Source: Bacteroidales bacterium | Lineage (GTDB): Bacteria; Bacteroidota; Bacteroidia; Bacteroidales; P3 | Direction: 5' to 3' | Length of the DNA stretch: 64,000 nucleotides | Assembly (NCBI GenBank): GCA_017454015.1 | Contig: JAFTDW010000012.1 | Location: 19,674 to 83,673 of the forward strand | Shown here: in pieces, positions 6,958 through 13,520 of the stretch | How the letters are laid out: the number at the start of each line of letters is the position of its first letter | How positions within the stretch are numbered: the first letter of the stretch is position 1 | Position numbers and translations under genes: made by a program | The notes under the pieces: generated by a model | Told to the model about the DNA's origin: nothing | The model's input: only the letters and a program-made list of their open reading frames with translations | The model's database searches: none

Positions 6958-7080
6958 ATTTGACACTGATATCGATTGACCGCAAAGACCGGACTGGGAA
7001 GGGCTCGAAAGGAGCGGAGGCTTTCGAAACCTCCTGTCAAACCTAAAAAGGGCCTGCCTTATTTCAAGGCGGGCTCTTTT
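6958..7080 (+). ncRNA. Structured small RNA next to the packaging ATPase
   Basis: About 123 nt between a consensus plus-strand promoter and a hairpin with a short T-run. TTTGACA at 6959-6965 pairs exactly with TGTCAAA at 7035-7041 and closes the structure. Inside are GCTC-GAAAG-GAGC (7003-7015) and GGAGG/CCTCC (7016-7020 with 7030-7034). The 3' hairpin is GGGCCTGCCTT-loop-AAGGCGGGCTC at 7050-7076, followed by TTTT. No reading frame fits. The 3' hairpin overlaps the end of the gene at 7059-7457 on the other strand. It matches no RNA family that I can recall. A packaging RNA, an antisense regulator or a decoy are all possible. Confidence 0.65.
7048..7080. terminator. Bidirectional terminator
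   Basis: An 11-bp stem (GGGCCTGCCTT with AAGGCGGGCTC, two G-T pairs) with ATTTC in the loop. It is followed by TTTT on the plus strand and by TTTTT on the minus strand. It ends the plus-strand RNA and also the leftward middle operon, whose last stop codon at 7059-7061 lies inside the hairpin. Confidence 0.75.
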
Positions 7081-7457
7081 GTCCAGAGTATCTTTTCAGG
7101 ATGGTTCCGTATCTGGGAGGCTTTAACAGGTTCAGCGGTTCTTACGAGCCAGTAGTGTTTTTCCTTTTCGTACTCCAGGGTGACGGCGGCGACCATTGAC
7201 AGGGGCACGTCGTAGACACACAAGACCAAAGAGCCGTTGCTGCCTTGGTAGATTGTGTTGAAGTTGTCCACCACGGTCTTAACGAAGGCCATGGGTGTAA
7301 GTCCCACGCTTTTTATTTGCGAAAGATGGTTGTTTTTTATATGGGCTATGTGCGCAATATCAATTTTTATTTCGCCTGGTGAAACATTGATTTTTCTTGC
7401 TATAGAAACTTTCAGTTGACCAAGGCTGATAGGTTGTTTATATTGTCTTTCTTTCAT
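7059..7457 (-). CDS. BECR-fold nuclease-like protein (barnase/EndoU/RelE-like phage nuclease)
   Basis: 132 residues. The pattern 'IAHIAHIKNNHLSQIKSVGLTPMAFVKTVVDNFNTIY' followed by strands (SLVLCVYD, AAVTLEYEKEKHYWLVRTAEP) and a final 'ILWTKE' matches the layout of the phage-Barnase-EndoU-ColicinE5/D-RelE-like domain: an early His-containing helix, then a four-strand sheet. No membrane segment is present. The gene closes the middle operon and its stop codon lies inside the terminator hairpin. Such domains are usually RNases, so host RNA attack or an entry-linked toxin is possible. The family assignment is by pattern and moderate. Confidence 0.5.
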   Translation of the reverse strand: MKERQYKQPISLGQLKVSIARKINVSPGEIKIDIAHIAHIKNNHLSQIKSVGLTPMAFVKTVVDNFNTIYQGSNGSLVLCVYDVPLSMVAAVTLEYEKEKHYWLVRTAEPVKASQIRNHPEKILWTKEPALK

Positions 7458-7461
7458 GTTC

Positions 7462-8034
7462 TCAGTCTATTTCTTTGGTGTCGCGGCGGAGGTTGTCGAT
7501 TTCTTGCTGTTTGTCCTGGAGCTGTGACTGGAGCTGTTCTATCTGCTGTTGCTGCTGCTGAAGCTGGTCGCGGGTGCGGCTGTTGCTGACGGCTGTGGCG
7601 GCCTTGGCGCCGTAGATGGTGAGGATGGCGAGGAGGAGGGCGGCGCCTGGGCTTACCTGGACGGATTTGCCTGCGAGGTAGGCTGTCCAGGCTTCGACGA
7701 GGGTGTCGTGCTCGTCGGGTGTGAGGCGGAGGTCGTCGCGCTGGCTGCCTTTGATGGCCATGGTGCCGATGGCTGGGAGTATGGTGTCCATGGTGCCTAC
7801 TATGACGAGGGCTGTTGGGCGGCTTATCTCGCGTAGGTTTTGGACGTTGCGGAGGTCGGTGTCGGTTACTTCCGGGGTTTCGGCGTAGGGGCGCTGGGGG
7901 TCGCAGCCTTGGGTGTCGCCGGTGAGGTCGGGGTCGTCGGGGTCGGGCTGCGGGATGTCGGGGACTTGGTAGTCTTGTATTTCCTGGCCGAGGGATTCGA
8001 ACCAGGCACTGGCGTCGTCTTTTATTTCTGACAT
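7462..8034 (-). CDS. Hypothetical protein with hydrophobic centre and C-terminal coiled coil
   Basis: 190 residues. Residues about 1-55 are acidic and Pro/Asp-rich (DIPQPDPDDPDLTGD). Two moderately hydrophobic stretches follow (ALVIVGTMDTILPAIGTMAI at about 75-95; GAALLLAILTIYGAKAAT at about 130-147). The C-terminal 40 residues are a Gln-rich coiled coil (QLQQQQQQIEQLQSQLQ). It ends 4 nt before the nuclease-like gene and so belongs to the same transcript. I do not recognise the family. The layout (acidic head, membrane hairpin, coiled coil) would suit a membrane-associated scaffold. Confidence 0.55.
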   Translation of the reverse strand: MSEIKDDASAWFESLGQEIQDYQVPDIPQPDPDDPDLTGDTQGCDPQRPYAETPEVTDTDLRNVQNLREISRPTALVIVGTMDTILPAIGTMAIKGSQRDDLRLTPDEHDTLVEAWTAYLAGKSVQVSPGAALLLAILTIYGAKAATAVSNSRTRDQLQQQQQQIEQLQSQLQDKQQEIDNLRRDTKEID

Positions 8035-8099
8035 ATATATAAATATGTATTAGTGGTCGCGGGGTGCGGTGCGGTGTGGAGGCACGCCGGACTTTGTGG

Positions 8100-8360
8100 T
8101 TATTGTATTATTTTGCGTATGGCCTGCAGGAGGGGGTGCTGGCTGTGGATGCGGGTGACGGTGCGGGACTGGTCGATGGAGGCGACGCTGCAGACGATGC
8201 TGCCGTTGGCGTGGCGGGAGATGACGAGGACGGTTTTCTCGCCTGGTGCGGCGGGGGCCTGGGCGGTGAGCTCGTCGAAGAGCTGGCTGGCGGTCTCTTC
8301 GTTGAGGTGTTGGTCGATGAGCGGGCGGATGATGGCGGTGAGTGGGTTGGGTGTGATCAT
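8100..8360 (-). CDS. Small hypothetical protein
   Basis: 86 residues, start codon overlapping the upstream stop by 4 nt. Residues about 42-75 form a short beta region (KTVLVISRHANGSIVCSVAS) between helical ends. No motif is recognised. Coupling to the coiled-coil gene upstream suggests that the two products work together. Confidence 0.6.
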   Translation of the reverse strand: MITPNPLTAIIRPLIDQHLNEETASQLFDELTAQAPAAPGEKTVLVISRHANGSIVCSVASIDQSRTVTRIHSQHPLLQAIRKIIQ

Positions 8361-8944
8361 AGTTCGAAGTCCTCCTTTCCTTTGCCGCCTACGTTGATGC
8401 CGAGGCGCCAGAGGTCGGCGTCGGGCACGGACTGGAGATCACCATTGAGGAGGCCACGGACGAAGCGGGCGTTGATGAAGTAGTTGATGACGTGAGAGCG
8501 GCTCCATTGCTGGTGGCGGCGCTGGCTTTCGCGTGTGCATACGAGGTCGAGGACTCGCAGGTTGTCGGGGCTGAAGGTGATGAGTGCCTGGTTGTCGGCG
8601 GGCGTGAGCTGGGCGATGCGCTGTTCGGACTGCTGCCGGAGGAGTGTGGCGGCGTCGGCGTCGGTGGCGGCTTGCCGTTGTGCCTCGTCGAGCTGGGCCT
8701 GGAGCTGTCGGCCGGTCTGCTGCTGTGCGTCGAGGAGCTGCGTGAGCTCGTCGATGCGCTGCTGGAGTTGGTCGGTGCGGTCCTGCAGGCGCTGTGGCTG
8801 CTCGAAGCGGTCGAGGACGGCCTCGAGGAACTGGCTGTCGGTGGAGACTCCGGACTGTTCCTTGAGGCTGTGGAAGCGGTCGATGGTGTCCTGCTCGGTC
8901 TTGACGGAGAAGGTTTTGAGGAGTTTTGAGGGTTGGTTTTCCAT
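8357..8944 (-). CDS. Ribbon-helix-helix-like N-terminus with long coiled coil
   Basis: 195 residues. The first 45 (KTFSVKTEQDTIDRFHSLKEQSGVSTDSQFLEAVLDRF) look like a ribbon-helix-helix DNA-binding domain: a beta strand with alternating polar residues, then two helices. A heptad-rich coiled coil follows at about residues 48-115. The C-terminal domain (about 120-195) has a conserved-looking core with LRVLDLVCTRES and HVINYFINARFVRG. It is the first gene of the middle operon, behind a TAnnTTTG promoter and a repeat-bearing leader. Partition, replication or transcription control would all fit. Confidence 0.55.
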   Translation of the reverse strand: MENQPSKLLKTFSVKTEQDTIDRFHSLKEQSGVSTDSQFLEAVLDRFEQPQRLQDRTDQLQQRIDELTQLLDAQQQTGRQLQAQLDEAQRQAATDADAATLLRQQSEQRIAQLTPADNQALITFSPDNLRVLDLVCTRESQRRHQQWSRSHVINYFINARFVRGLLNGDLQSVPDADLWRLGINVGGKGKEDFEL

Positions 8945-9003
8945 GTGTTTTTGTATTGTTTTGTTTATTATTCTGTTTTGCAGCCGTTTGCGACGTTTGG
9001 GTT

Positions 9004-9082
9004 GTGGTTTGCGAGGGGTTTTCTTTGGGCTTCCTCGTGGTTTGCTTGGGGTTTGTTAGCGGTTTGCTTGGGGTTTGTGAGG
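9004..9082. repeat. 22-bp tandem repeats in the middle-operon leader
   Basis: Two near-identical 22-bp units at 9038-9059 and 9060-9081 (GGTTTGCTTGGGGTTTGT core), with a degenerate third copy at 9004-9027. They lie between the promoter at 9106-9113 and the ribbon-helix-helix gene, and so in the 5' leader of its mRNA. They may be an operator bound by that gene product. Confidence 0.65.
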
Positions 9083-9105
9083 GGTTGTAGTGTCTGTAGC
9101 TGAGG

Positions 9106-9113
9106 CAAATATA
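9106..9113 (-). promoter_or_regulatory. Middle-operon promoter -7 element
   Basis: TATATTTG on the minus strand, a perfect TAnnTTTG match. It lies just downstream (in the leftward sense) of the terminator at 9147-9173 and about 160 nt upstream of the first gene (8944). Confidence 0.6.
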
Positions 9114-9146
9114 CGTTTTTTTCGGCAGTTTTCCATGAGTGCGGGC

Positions 9147-9173
9147 AAAAAAAACCACCCCGGGGAGGGGTGG
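9147..9173 (-). terminator. Left twin terminator of the origin-like region
   Basis: Minus strand: CCACCCC stem, 5-nt loop, GGGGTGG, then eight T. It stops leftward transcription coming out of the iteron region. It is nearly the same hairpin as the one at 9492-9517. Confidence 0.8.
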
Positions 9174-9177
9174 CGGT

Positions 9178-9490
9178 GAGTGGAAAAAGTTTCGCGAGCG
9201 ATTTTTGCCGCTACACTTGCTACATTAATTTTTTTAACAATTGGAGAGGGGTGAACTTGCTACATTTGCTACAGGTGCTACAAAACCGCTCCGGCGGCTT
9301 TTTTATATACACCTATATTACAATAATATATATCAATAATAATGGTATGTAGCAAGTGTAGCGGCGTAGTTCGGCAAAAGTAGAGTTGTCGCAAAAACGG
9401 CGTTTTTGGCTGTTTTTGGGCGTAGCAGCCTGTAGTTTGTAGCTCGTGCCGCAGATGCTACACTTGCTACAAGAATGGTTGGTGGCGACA
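9178..9490. other. Iteron-rich AT-rich region, candidate replication origin
   Basis: No credible gene. About a dozen TGCTACA-type units occur in both orientations: GCTACACTTGCTACA at 9210-9224, three 9-bp-spaced units at 9257-9282, the inverse TGTAGCAAGTGTAGC at 9348-9362, degenerate inverse units at 9422-9442, and TGCTACACTTGCTACA at 9456-9471. A 19-bp sequence at 9208-9226 recurs exactly inverted at 9347-9365. A very AT-rich stretch (9221-9240 and 9300-9345) lies among them. This is the usual build of an iteron origin. Confidence 0.6.
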
Positions 9491-9491
9491 C

Positions 9492-9517
9492 AAAAAAAGC
9501 CACCCGGGAGGGGTGGC
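9492..9517 (-). terminator. Right twin terminator, after the HicB-like gene
   Basis: Minus strand: GCCACCC, 5-nt loop, GGGTGGC, then seven T, about 25 nt after the stop of the HicB-like gene. Confidence 0.8.
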
Positions 9518-9542
9518 TGCAGGTGTTGGAATACTTCCTTTT

Positions 9543-9764
9543 TCATGCCGTGACATGTATTCTTCTGTATATGGGATGGCGGCCGGCCAGGTGTCGCGCC
9601 TGGTCTTCTTTCCTGACCTCAAGGGTTAGTTTGATGGCGTCTTTCATGTTTTCCAGCAGTTCGTCGAGTGTCTCTCCCTGTGATTTGGCCTCAGGGAGCT
9701 CGCGGCACATGCCTATATTTCCGCCTTCCTCGTTGTCTTTCAGTATTATTACAGAGTATTCCAA
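9543..9764 (-). CDS. HicB-like antitoxin-type protein without visible HicA
   Basis: 73 residues starting at a TTG (9764-9762). The fold pattern is that of the HicB N-terminal domain: strand YSVIILKDNEEGG, strand NIGMCRELPEAKSQGET, then helix LDELLENMKDAIKLTLE. No C-terminal DNA-binding domain is present, only a short basic tail. HicA toxins are small dsRBD-like proteins normally encoded next to HicB; none is seen within 500 bp on either side. It may be an orphan. The promoter candidate TAGCTTTG lies at 9811-9804, over the end of the HigA gene. Confidence 0.65.
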   Translation of the reverse strand: MEYSVIILKDNEEGGNIGMCRELPEAKSQGETLDELLENMKDAIKLTLEVRKEDQARHLAGRHPIYRRIHVTA

Positions 9765-9804
9765 GTGTTATAATGGTTGTGTTTTGCTTATTTGTTTTGC
9801 AAAG

Positions 9805-10125
9805 CTACCAGAGTGCCACGCGACCGAAACTGCCCAGGTCGAGTGTGCCGCTGGTGGCGCCAAGGGCCTTGAAGATACGCTTCACGACGGTGAAGGTGGC
9901 GGCGTTGCCGCGCTCTATCTTGGAAATCTGTGCCTCGCCGACTCCCACACGCTCGCCAAGTTGCTTCTGGGTGAGGTTCTGCTGCTTGCGCTGTGCGCGG
10001 ATGGCGTCGCCAAGTAGGCAGGCCTCGATTTCTTCCTTCATCTCGGCTTCATAAGCTTCCCTTTCGGGTGTTCCGCGTTTACCGATGAGTTCGTCTTTGA
10101 TTTGGGCTGTCGTGTATGTTTTCAT
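9805..10125 (-). CDS. higA: HigA-type antitoxin, XRE helix-turn-helix
   Basis: 106 residues. The N-terminal 40 are acidic and helical. Residues about 42-93 form an XRE helix-turn-helix (AIRAQRKQQNLTQKQLGERVGVGEAQISKIERGNAATFTVVKRIFKALG). It lies 4 nt after the toxin gene, in the toxin-first order typical of HigBA. The known role of the family is to bind and neutralise HigB and to repress the operon. It probably stabilises the element. Confidence 0.85.
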   Translation of the reverse strand: MKTYTTAQIKDELIGKRGTPEREAYEAEMKEEIEACLLGDAIRAQRKQQNLTQKQLGERVGVGEAQISKIERGNAATFTVVKRIFKALGATSGTLDLGSFGRVALW

Positions 10126-10129
10126 ATTG

Positions 10130-10459
10130 CTATTTTTTATAGTATTCTTTCATTATTCTTTCCGCCTTTTCAATCTCCTTCTGCGGGGTTTTTTGAGATT
10201 TTTTTACAAATCCGTGGGTGGCAACGATGAGCGATTTGGTCTTTTTGTCGTAGAATGCGAGTAACCGGTAAGCGTTACTCTCATATTCTACTCTAAATTC
10301 CCATATGTCTGTACCCTTTATCTTTTTGAATAGGCTGGCATCAATGAGTCCGGCTTCCACACGGTCGAAAACACGGAGAATTTTTATACCTGCCGATTTT
10401 GGACATTGCATCATAAATTGCTTTGCCTCATCGAGTAACAGTATTTTTATCTTATTCAT
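10130..10459 (-). CDS. higB: HigB/RelE-family toxin
   Basis: 109 residues from the ATG at 10459; a longer frame upstream would pass through the promoter. The core matches the RelE/HigB fold of phage-derived Gp49-like toxins: helix with CPKSAGIKILRVFDRVEAG, strand LFKKIKGTDIWEFRVEYESNAYRLLAFYDKKTKSLIVATHGFVKKSQKTP, and a final basic helix (EIEKAERIMKEYYKK). The K-K-S-Q-K-T-P stretch is the usual active-site region. The family cleaves mRNA on the ribosome. It is expressed from the TATATTTG promoter at 10486-10479, together with HigA. Confidence 0.85.
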   Translation of the reverse strand: MNKIKILLLDEAKQFMMQCPKSAGIKILRVFDRVEAGLIDASLFKKIKGTDIWEFRVEYESNAYRLLAFYDKKTKSLIVATHGFVKKSQKTPQKEIEKAERIMKEYYKK

Positions 10460-10478
10460 TACATCATTTTTCACGTTG

Positions 10479-10486
10479 CAAATATA
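10479..10486 (-). promoter_or_regulatory. HigBA promoter -7 element
   Basis: TATATTTG on the minus strand, about 20 nt upstream of the HigB start codon. It matches the TAnnTTTG consensus. Confidence 0.6.
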
Positions 10487-10606
10487 CAAAAAAACTTTCC
10501 AATATGGTAGTTTTTTTTTTCGCCGCACACGGGTCTCGCCGGGCTCGCCGTCCTTGAGTAGATACGATATTGCAGTTGGCGTGTCCGCTTTTTTATAGGT
10601 AGGTGA

Positions 10607-11977
10607 TCAGAATTCGATCCGTGTGTCTGGGGGCTCTGGCGGAAGGGCAGTGGCCTCGGCTTTTGCAGCTCTCCACGGCTGGCAGATGTTGAAGAGGTAC
10701 TGGTATTGCGTGCAGCTTGCCCTGAGCCTGACGGCGTAGAGGCGGTAGGGGACGTCGCCGCGCTCGGGGCGGCGAATGGGGCGGGACACGAATTTGTATT
10801 TGCGCAGGGCTGTCTTGAGGTTGTACTGGCGTAGCCCGCTGTTGTCGCCTATCTTCTTGAGGGTGCCGAGGATTTCGCCGAACTGCATGTAGTAGGTTTC
10901 GCCGGGGCCGTCGTTGGGACTTGCGGGCTCGAAGCAGCTGTTTAGGAGCTCGCACTCCTCCATGGGCGCGGCGCAGAGCTCGTCGATGAGGTCTATGACC
11001 TCGTAGTCGTGTTGGGTGAACTGATAGATGGAGTCGTTCCCCTCCTTCACGAGCTGCGCTATCTCGGCCCAGAGCTGGCTCGTGTCGACCTGCATGTAGT
11101 CTTCACTGATGTTGGCCACCTGGAAGCAGAGGTAGCGTCGGTTGTTGCTGTCCATCAGGAAGCCGGTCTCGTTCACCGAACCGCAGAAGTTGGCTATGCG
11201 GCGCTGCTGCATGCTGTGACGGTGGTATAGCAGACGCCTTGTCACTGTGTCCTGGCTGATGATGGATTTCATGGAGTTGTAGTCTTTGCCGAAGATGTTT
11301 TCCATCTGGTCGTCAACGTTGATGAATATTTTCTCGGCAAGATAGGAGGCTGTCATGTAGTTGCCCAGGGAGGGTTCTATGTGGCCGGTGTAGCTGTAAG
11401 ACTTAAGCTGCGGGGGTGTGAGGTGGTTGAGGAAGGAGGTCTTGCGGGTGCCTTGCGGGCCTACAAGGAGTAGCATGACATCGTTGTGTTTGCGTCCTGT
11501 CATGCAAAAATAGCAGGCTTTTAGCCATTTGAGCATATAGTTTTCGAATGCCTGCCGGTAGGTCATGCCGTCGAAGGTCTGGTCTATGGAGGGGTCGAGC
11601 TCAACGCAGCGCAGCAGTCGAGTGACGTTGCCCATGGTTGTAAGGCGTGTGTTGCGATAGAACTCGTCGATGGGGTTGTACTCGGGTATGCCTTTGCGGC
11701 CGAGGATTACGCTGACCATCCCTTCGGGTTTGGTGAAGCCTGCCTTGCAGAGGTCGTATAGGAGCTCTTTCTCCTCCGGGTCGTCCATGACTTTCCATTG
11801 GGCTCCTATGGCTTCTTTGTCGCGCAGTTCCATTTTCATGAGTACGGTGTTGCGCCGTATGTCGTTGCGGGCTTTTATCCAGTCCTCGATTTGCTCTATC
11901 TTGCTTTTCATGGCGGAGCGGGGCTCTTTTTCGCGCCCTGTCTCGTCCGCCTCGTCTGTTTTATTGTTTTTACTCAT
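10607..11977 (-). CDS. VirE/VapE-like P-loop ATPase, probable replicative helicase
   Basis: 456 residues from the ATG at 11977, which overlaps the upstream gene by 8 nt; an ATG 7 codons earlier is possible. The middle carries LLLVGPQGTRKTSFLNHL at about residues 169-186, a P-loop in which the last Gly of GxxxxGKT is Arg. This form fits the Bacteroidota VirE-like/DUF3874 group loosely. EKIFINVDDQME follows at Walker B, and later FCGSVNETGFLMDSNNRRYLCFQV is the sensor and arginine-finger region. The last 130 residues include a winged-helix-like region. No primase domain is present in this protein. It probably unwinds the element at the origin 1 kb downstream. Confidence 0.75.
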   Translation of the reverse strand: MSKNNKTDEADETGREKEPRSAMKSKIEQIEDWIKARNDIRRNTVLMKMELRDKEAIGAQWKVMDDPEEKELLYDLCKAGFTKPEGMVSVILGRKGIPEYNPIDEFYRNTRLTTMGNVTRLLRCVELDPSIDQTFDGMTYRQAFENYMLKWLKACYFCMTGRKHNDVMLLLVGPQGTRKTSFLNHLTPPQLKSYSYTGHIEPSLGNYMTASYLAEKIFINVDDQMENIFGKDYNSMKSIISQDTVTRRLLYHRHSMQQRRIANFCGSVNETGFLMDSNNRRYLCFQVANISEDYMQVDTSQLWAEIAQLVKEGNDSIYQFTQHDYEVIDLIDELCAAPMEECELLNSCFEPASPNDGPGETYYMQFGEILGTLKKIGDNSGLRQYNLKTALRKYKFVSRPIRRPERGDVPYRLYAVRLRASCTQYQYLFNICQPWRAAKAEATALPPEPPDTRIEF

Positions 11978-12452
11978 GGTGGGGGAATTCGTTGTCAATG
12001 GGTATCGTTACGAAGCGTCCGCCGAGGGTGTAAGAGGCTGTGGCGGGGTCGCGTGCCAGGAGTGTGCCGTTTTCGAGGTCCACCATGGAGCCTTCGCCGA
12101 ACGGCCAGCCGGCGACATTGCTGACGCACGCCACCATGTTGAGGTTGTCGTCGTTCCAGCTGCAGCGCGGCACTGTCTCATAGTATACGAGTATGCCAAC
12201 AAAGCGGTCGGCGTGGGGGTGCTTGCGCACCAGGAGTATTTTCTCGGCTATGGCGGTGGCCATGGCGCTCATGAACATGTCACTGCGGAGCTGAAGCTCG
12301 CGCAGAACCCTCTCGAGGAGTATCACCTCGCGCTGCATGAACTTGGCCGCCGTCGAGTCCGCGCCCTGACGGATTATGTATTCGCGCTTGTTGTCGATAA
12401 GGGCTCTCAGCTCCTCCTCGACCAGCGTGGGCGTGTAGTGTATCCCGTTCAT
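11970..12452 (-). CDS. Hypothetical early protein
   Basis: 160 residues from the ATG at 12452, which shares one base with the stop of the HTH gene upstream (TGATG). Residues about 1-70 are helical and charged (LVEEELRALIDNKREYIIRQG, REVILLERVLRELQLR). The C-terminal half is strand-like, with KILLVRKHPHADRFVGILVYYE and WPFGEGSMVDLENGTLLARD. It overlaps the ATPase gene, so the two are translationally coupled. A replication accessory role is plausible. No family is recognised. Confidence 0.65.
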   Translation of the reverse strand: MNGIHYTPTLVEEELRALIDNKREYIIRQGADSTAAKFMQREVILLERVLRELQLRSDMFMSAMATAIAEKILLVRKHPHADRFVGILVYYETVPRCSWNDDNLNMVACVSNVAGWPFGEGSMVDLENGTLLARDPATASYTLGGRFVTIPIDNEFPHHE

Positions 12453-12625
12453 CACAGCTGCTCCTCCCTCTCCAGTGTGTAGTGTTGGTGGGCGTGGTCG
12501 AGTATGGCTTTGGTCTGGGTGGTGTGCACCTGGCCACGCAGGTGCTTGCGGATGCTCTCCGGGCTGAGGCCGAAGAGCTCGGCCATCTCCTTGATGGCTC
12601 CTTTCTCTTTGATAAGTCTTTTCAT
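12452..12625 (-). CDS. Short helix-turn-helix protein
   Basis: 57 residues: MKRLIKEKGAIKEMAELFGL is followed by SPESIRKHLRGQVHTTQTKA, a helix-turn-helix, and a polar C-terminal helix. The stop codon overlaps the next ATG (TGATG), which supports the frame. Codon use and spacing fit the early operon. It resembles the very short DNA-binding proteins found beside VirE-like genes in Bacteroidota elements. A regulatory or replication-initiation role is inferred. Confidence 0.65.
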   Translation of the reverse strand: MKRLIKEKGAIKEMAELFGLSPESIRKHLRGQVHTTQTKAILDHAHQHYTLEREEQL

Positions 12626-12639
12626 GTTGTATGTGTTGT

Positions 12640-12705
12640 GTTTTGAGGGGCGCCGGGGTGCGGCCCCGGTGGGCGGCCATGCCCGCCCGCCCCTACCCTG
12701 CCATT
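12640..12705. other. GC-rich double hairpin spacer
   Basis: An 84-bp gap between early genes holds two strong hairpins, GGGCGG/CCGCCC and CCGGGG/CCCCGG, inside an outer GGGGC/GCCCC pairing. No T-run follows. It shares CCCTACCCTGCC with the hairpin after the capsid gene at 4994-5064. Confidence 0.5.
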
Positions 12706-12709
12706 GAAT

Positions 12710-12970
12710 TTAAACCAGGCTGCCGGCTTCGGCATGCTCCAACCGGTACTGCATCTTGAGGCTGCTCTTGCGGCGGCGCACCTCCTCCTGCAGATCCTGG
12801 TAGCGGGCCACCTCGCGACGGCGGTCCCAGGTCATTTTCCTGTCAATCGAGGCGTGCATCTCGCGGCGGTTCCTGTCCATGTCGGCGAGGATGCTTTGGT
12901 GCAGCTGCTTGTTGGCGACCTCTTCGCGGGTCATCTCCTCGATCTGTTCGAGGTACTCTTTGTAGTCCAT
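12710..12970 (-). CDS. Small coiled-coil protein
   Basis: 86 residues, almost entirely charged helix (MDYKEYLEQIEEMTREEVAN, then DRKMTWDRRREVARYQDLQE). No membrane segment or motif. It belongs to the leftward early operon. Function unknown; a DNA-bridging or scaffold role is possible from composition only. Confidence 0.6.
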   Translation of the reverse strand: MDYKEYLEQIEEMTREEVANKQLHQSILADMDRNRREMHASIDRKMTWDRRREVARYQDLQEEVRRRKSSLKMQYRLEHAEAGSLV

Positions 12971-12996
12971 GTCTTGGGGGTTTTAGGGGTTGATAA

Positions 12997-13290
12997 TTAT
13001 GGTTGTTTGACGTATGCTGTATTGGGTGACGGGCCGAAGTCCATATCAAGCTGCCGCCACCGGCGGCGCACCACCACCGAGAGGGTGCCGTGGTCCATGG
13101 TGTGGTGCACAATGACCAGTGTGCGGCGCAGCCCTTCGAATATCTTCTGCCGGTGGCCGGTGTTAGGCACTTCGGGCATATATATAATGTAGTGGCTGCT
13201 CCAGTTGACGGTGCATTCGCGCACGTTGCAGTCGAAGCCGGTAACGGTGTCGGCGATGCACTTGATCTCTTTGCAAACTGTCAGGCTCAT
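12997..13290 (-). CDS. Hypothetical early protein
   Basis: 97 residues from the ATG at 13290, 4 nt inside the upstream gene's end (ATGA overlap). Longer upstream frames are shadows of that gene. Strand-like segments (HYIIYMPEVPNTG, TLVIVHHTMDHGTLSVVVRRRW) and two early Cys pairs suggest a small folded domain. The family is not recognised. Confidence 0.6.
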   Translation of the reverse strand: MSLTVCKEIKCIADTVTGFDCNVRECTVNWSSHYIIYMPEVPNTGHRQKIFEGLRRTLVIVHHTMDHGTLSVVVRRRWRQLDMDFGPSPNTAYVKQP

Positions 13291-13520
13291 TGCTGTTGTC
13301 GTTTTTGTTGTGGAAACTGTTGTATGGAGAAATAGCCGTTGCGGTGGTCGGCGCGTTCGAAGTCGCGGCAGAGGGCGCGCAGGCAGTCCTCGTCGTCTTC
13401 CCACACCGTCCACAGCAGGCAGTGGCGGCAGGTGTCGCTCCACCGGCTTGTCTTGGCCGGGTAGAACTCCAGCTCTCCCCAGCGCCGCGTCGTCATGGTG
13501 TTCTCGTCTGCCTGGCTCAT
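13287..13520 (-). CDS. Hypothetical early protein with CxxC
   Basis: 77 residues from the ATG at 13520 (ATGA overlap with the gene upstream). WSDTCRHCLLWTVWEDDEDCLRALCRDF holds four Cys in two pairs, which could bind zinc. A Gln-rich tail ends the protein. The family is not recognised. Confidence 0.6.
   Translation of the reverse strand: MSQADENTMTTRRWGELEFYPAKTSRWSDTCRHCLLWTVWEDDEDCLRALCRDFERADHRNGYFSIQQFPQQKRQQQ

Noticed and set aside
6088-6966. 292-codon frame starting upstream of the ATPase
   Set aside because: Only its last 62 codons, after the ATG at 6276, have protein-like composition and a helix-turn-helix. The rest is the ATPase read in another phase.
9178-9490. Possible CRISPR array or small ORFs (9170-9352 plus, 9313-9546 minus)
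   Set aside because: The repeat units are 7-9 bp in mixed orientation without uniform spacers, and the frames cross hairpins and AT-rich DNA with no protein-like composition. An iteron region explains them better.
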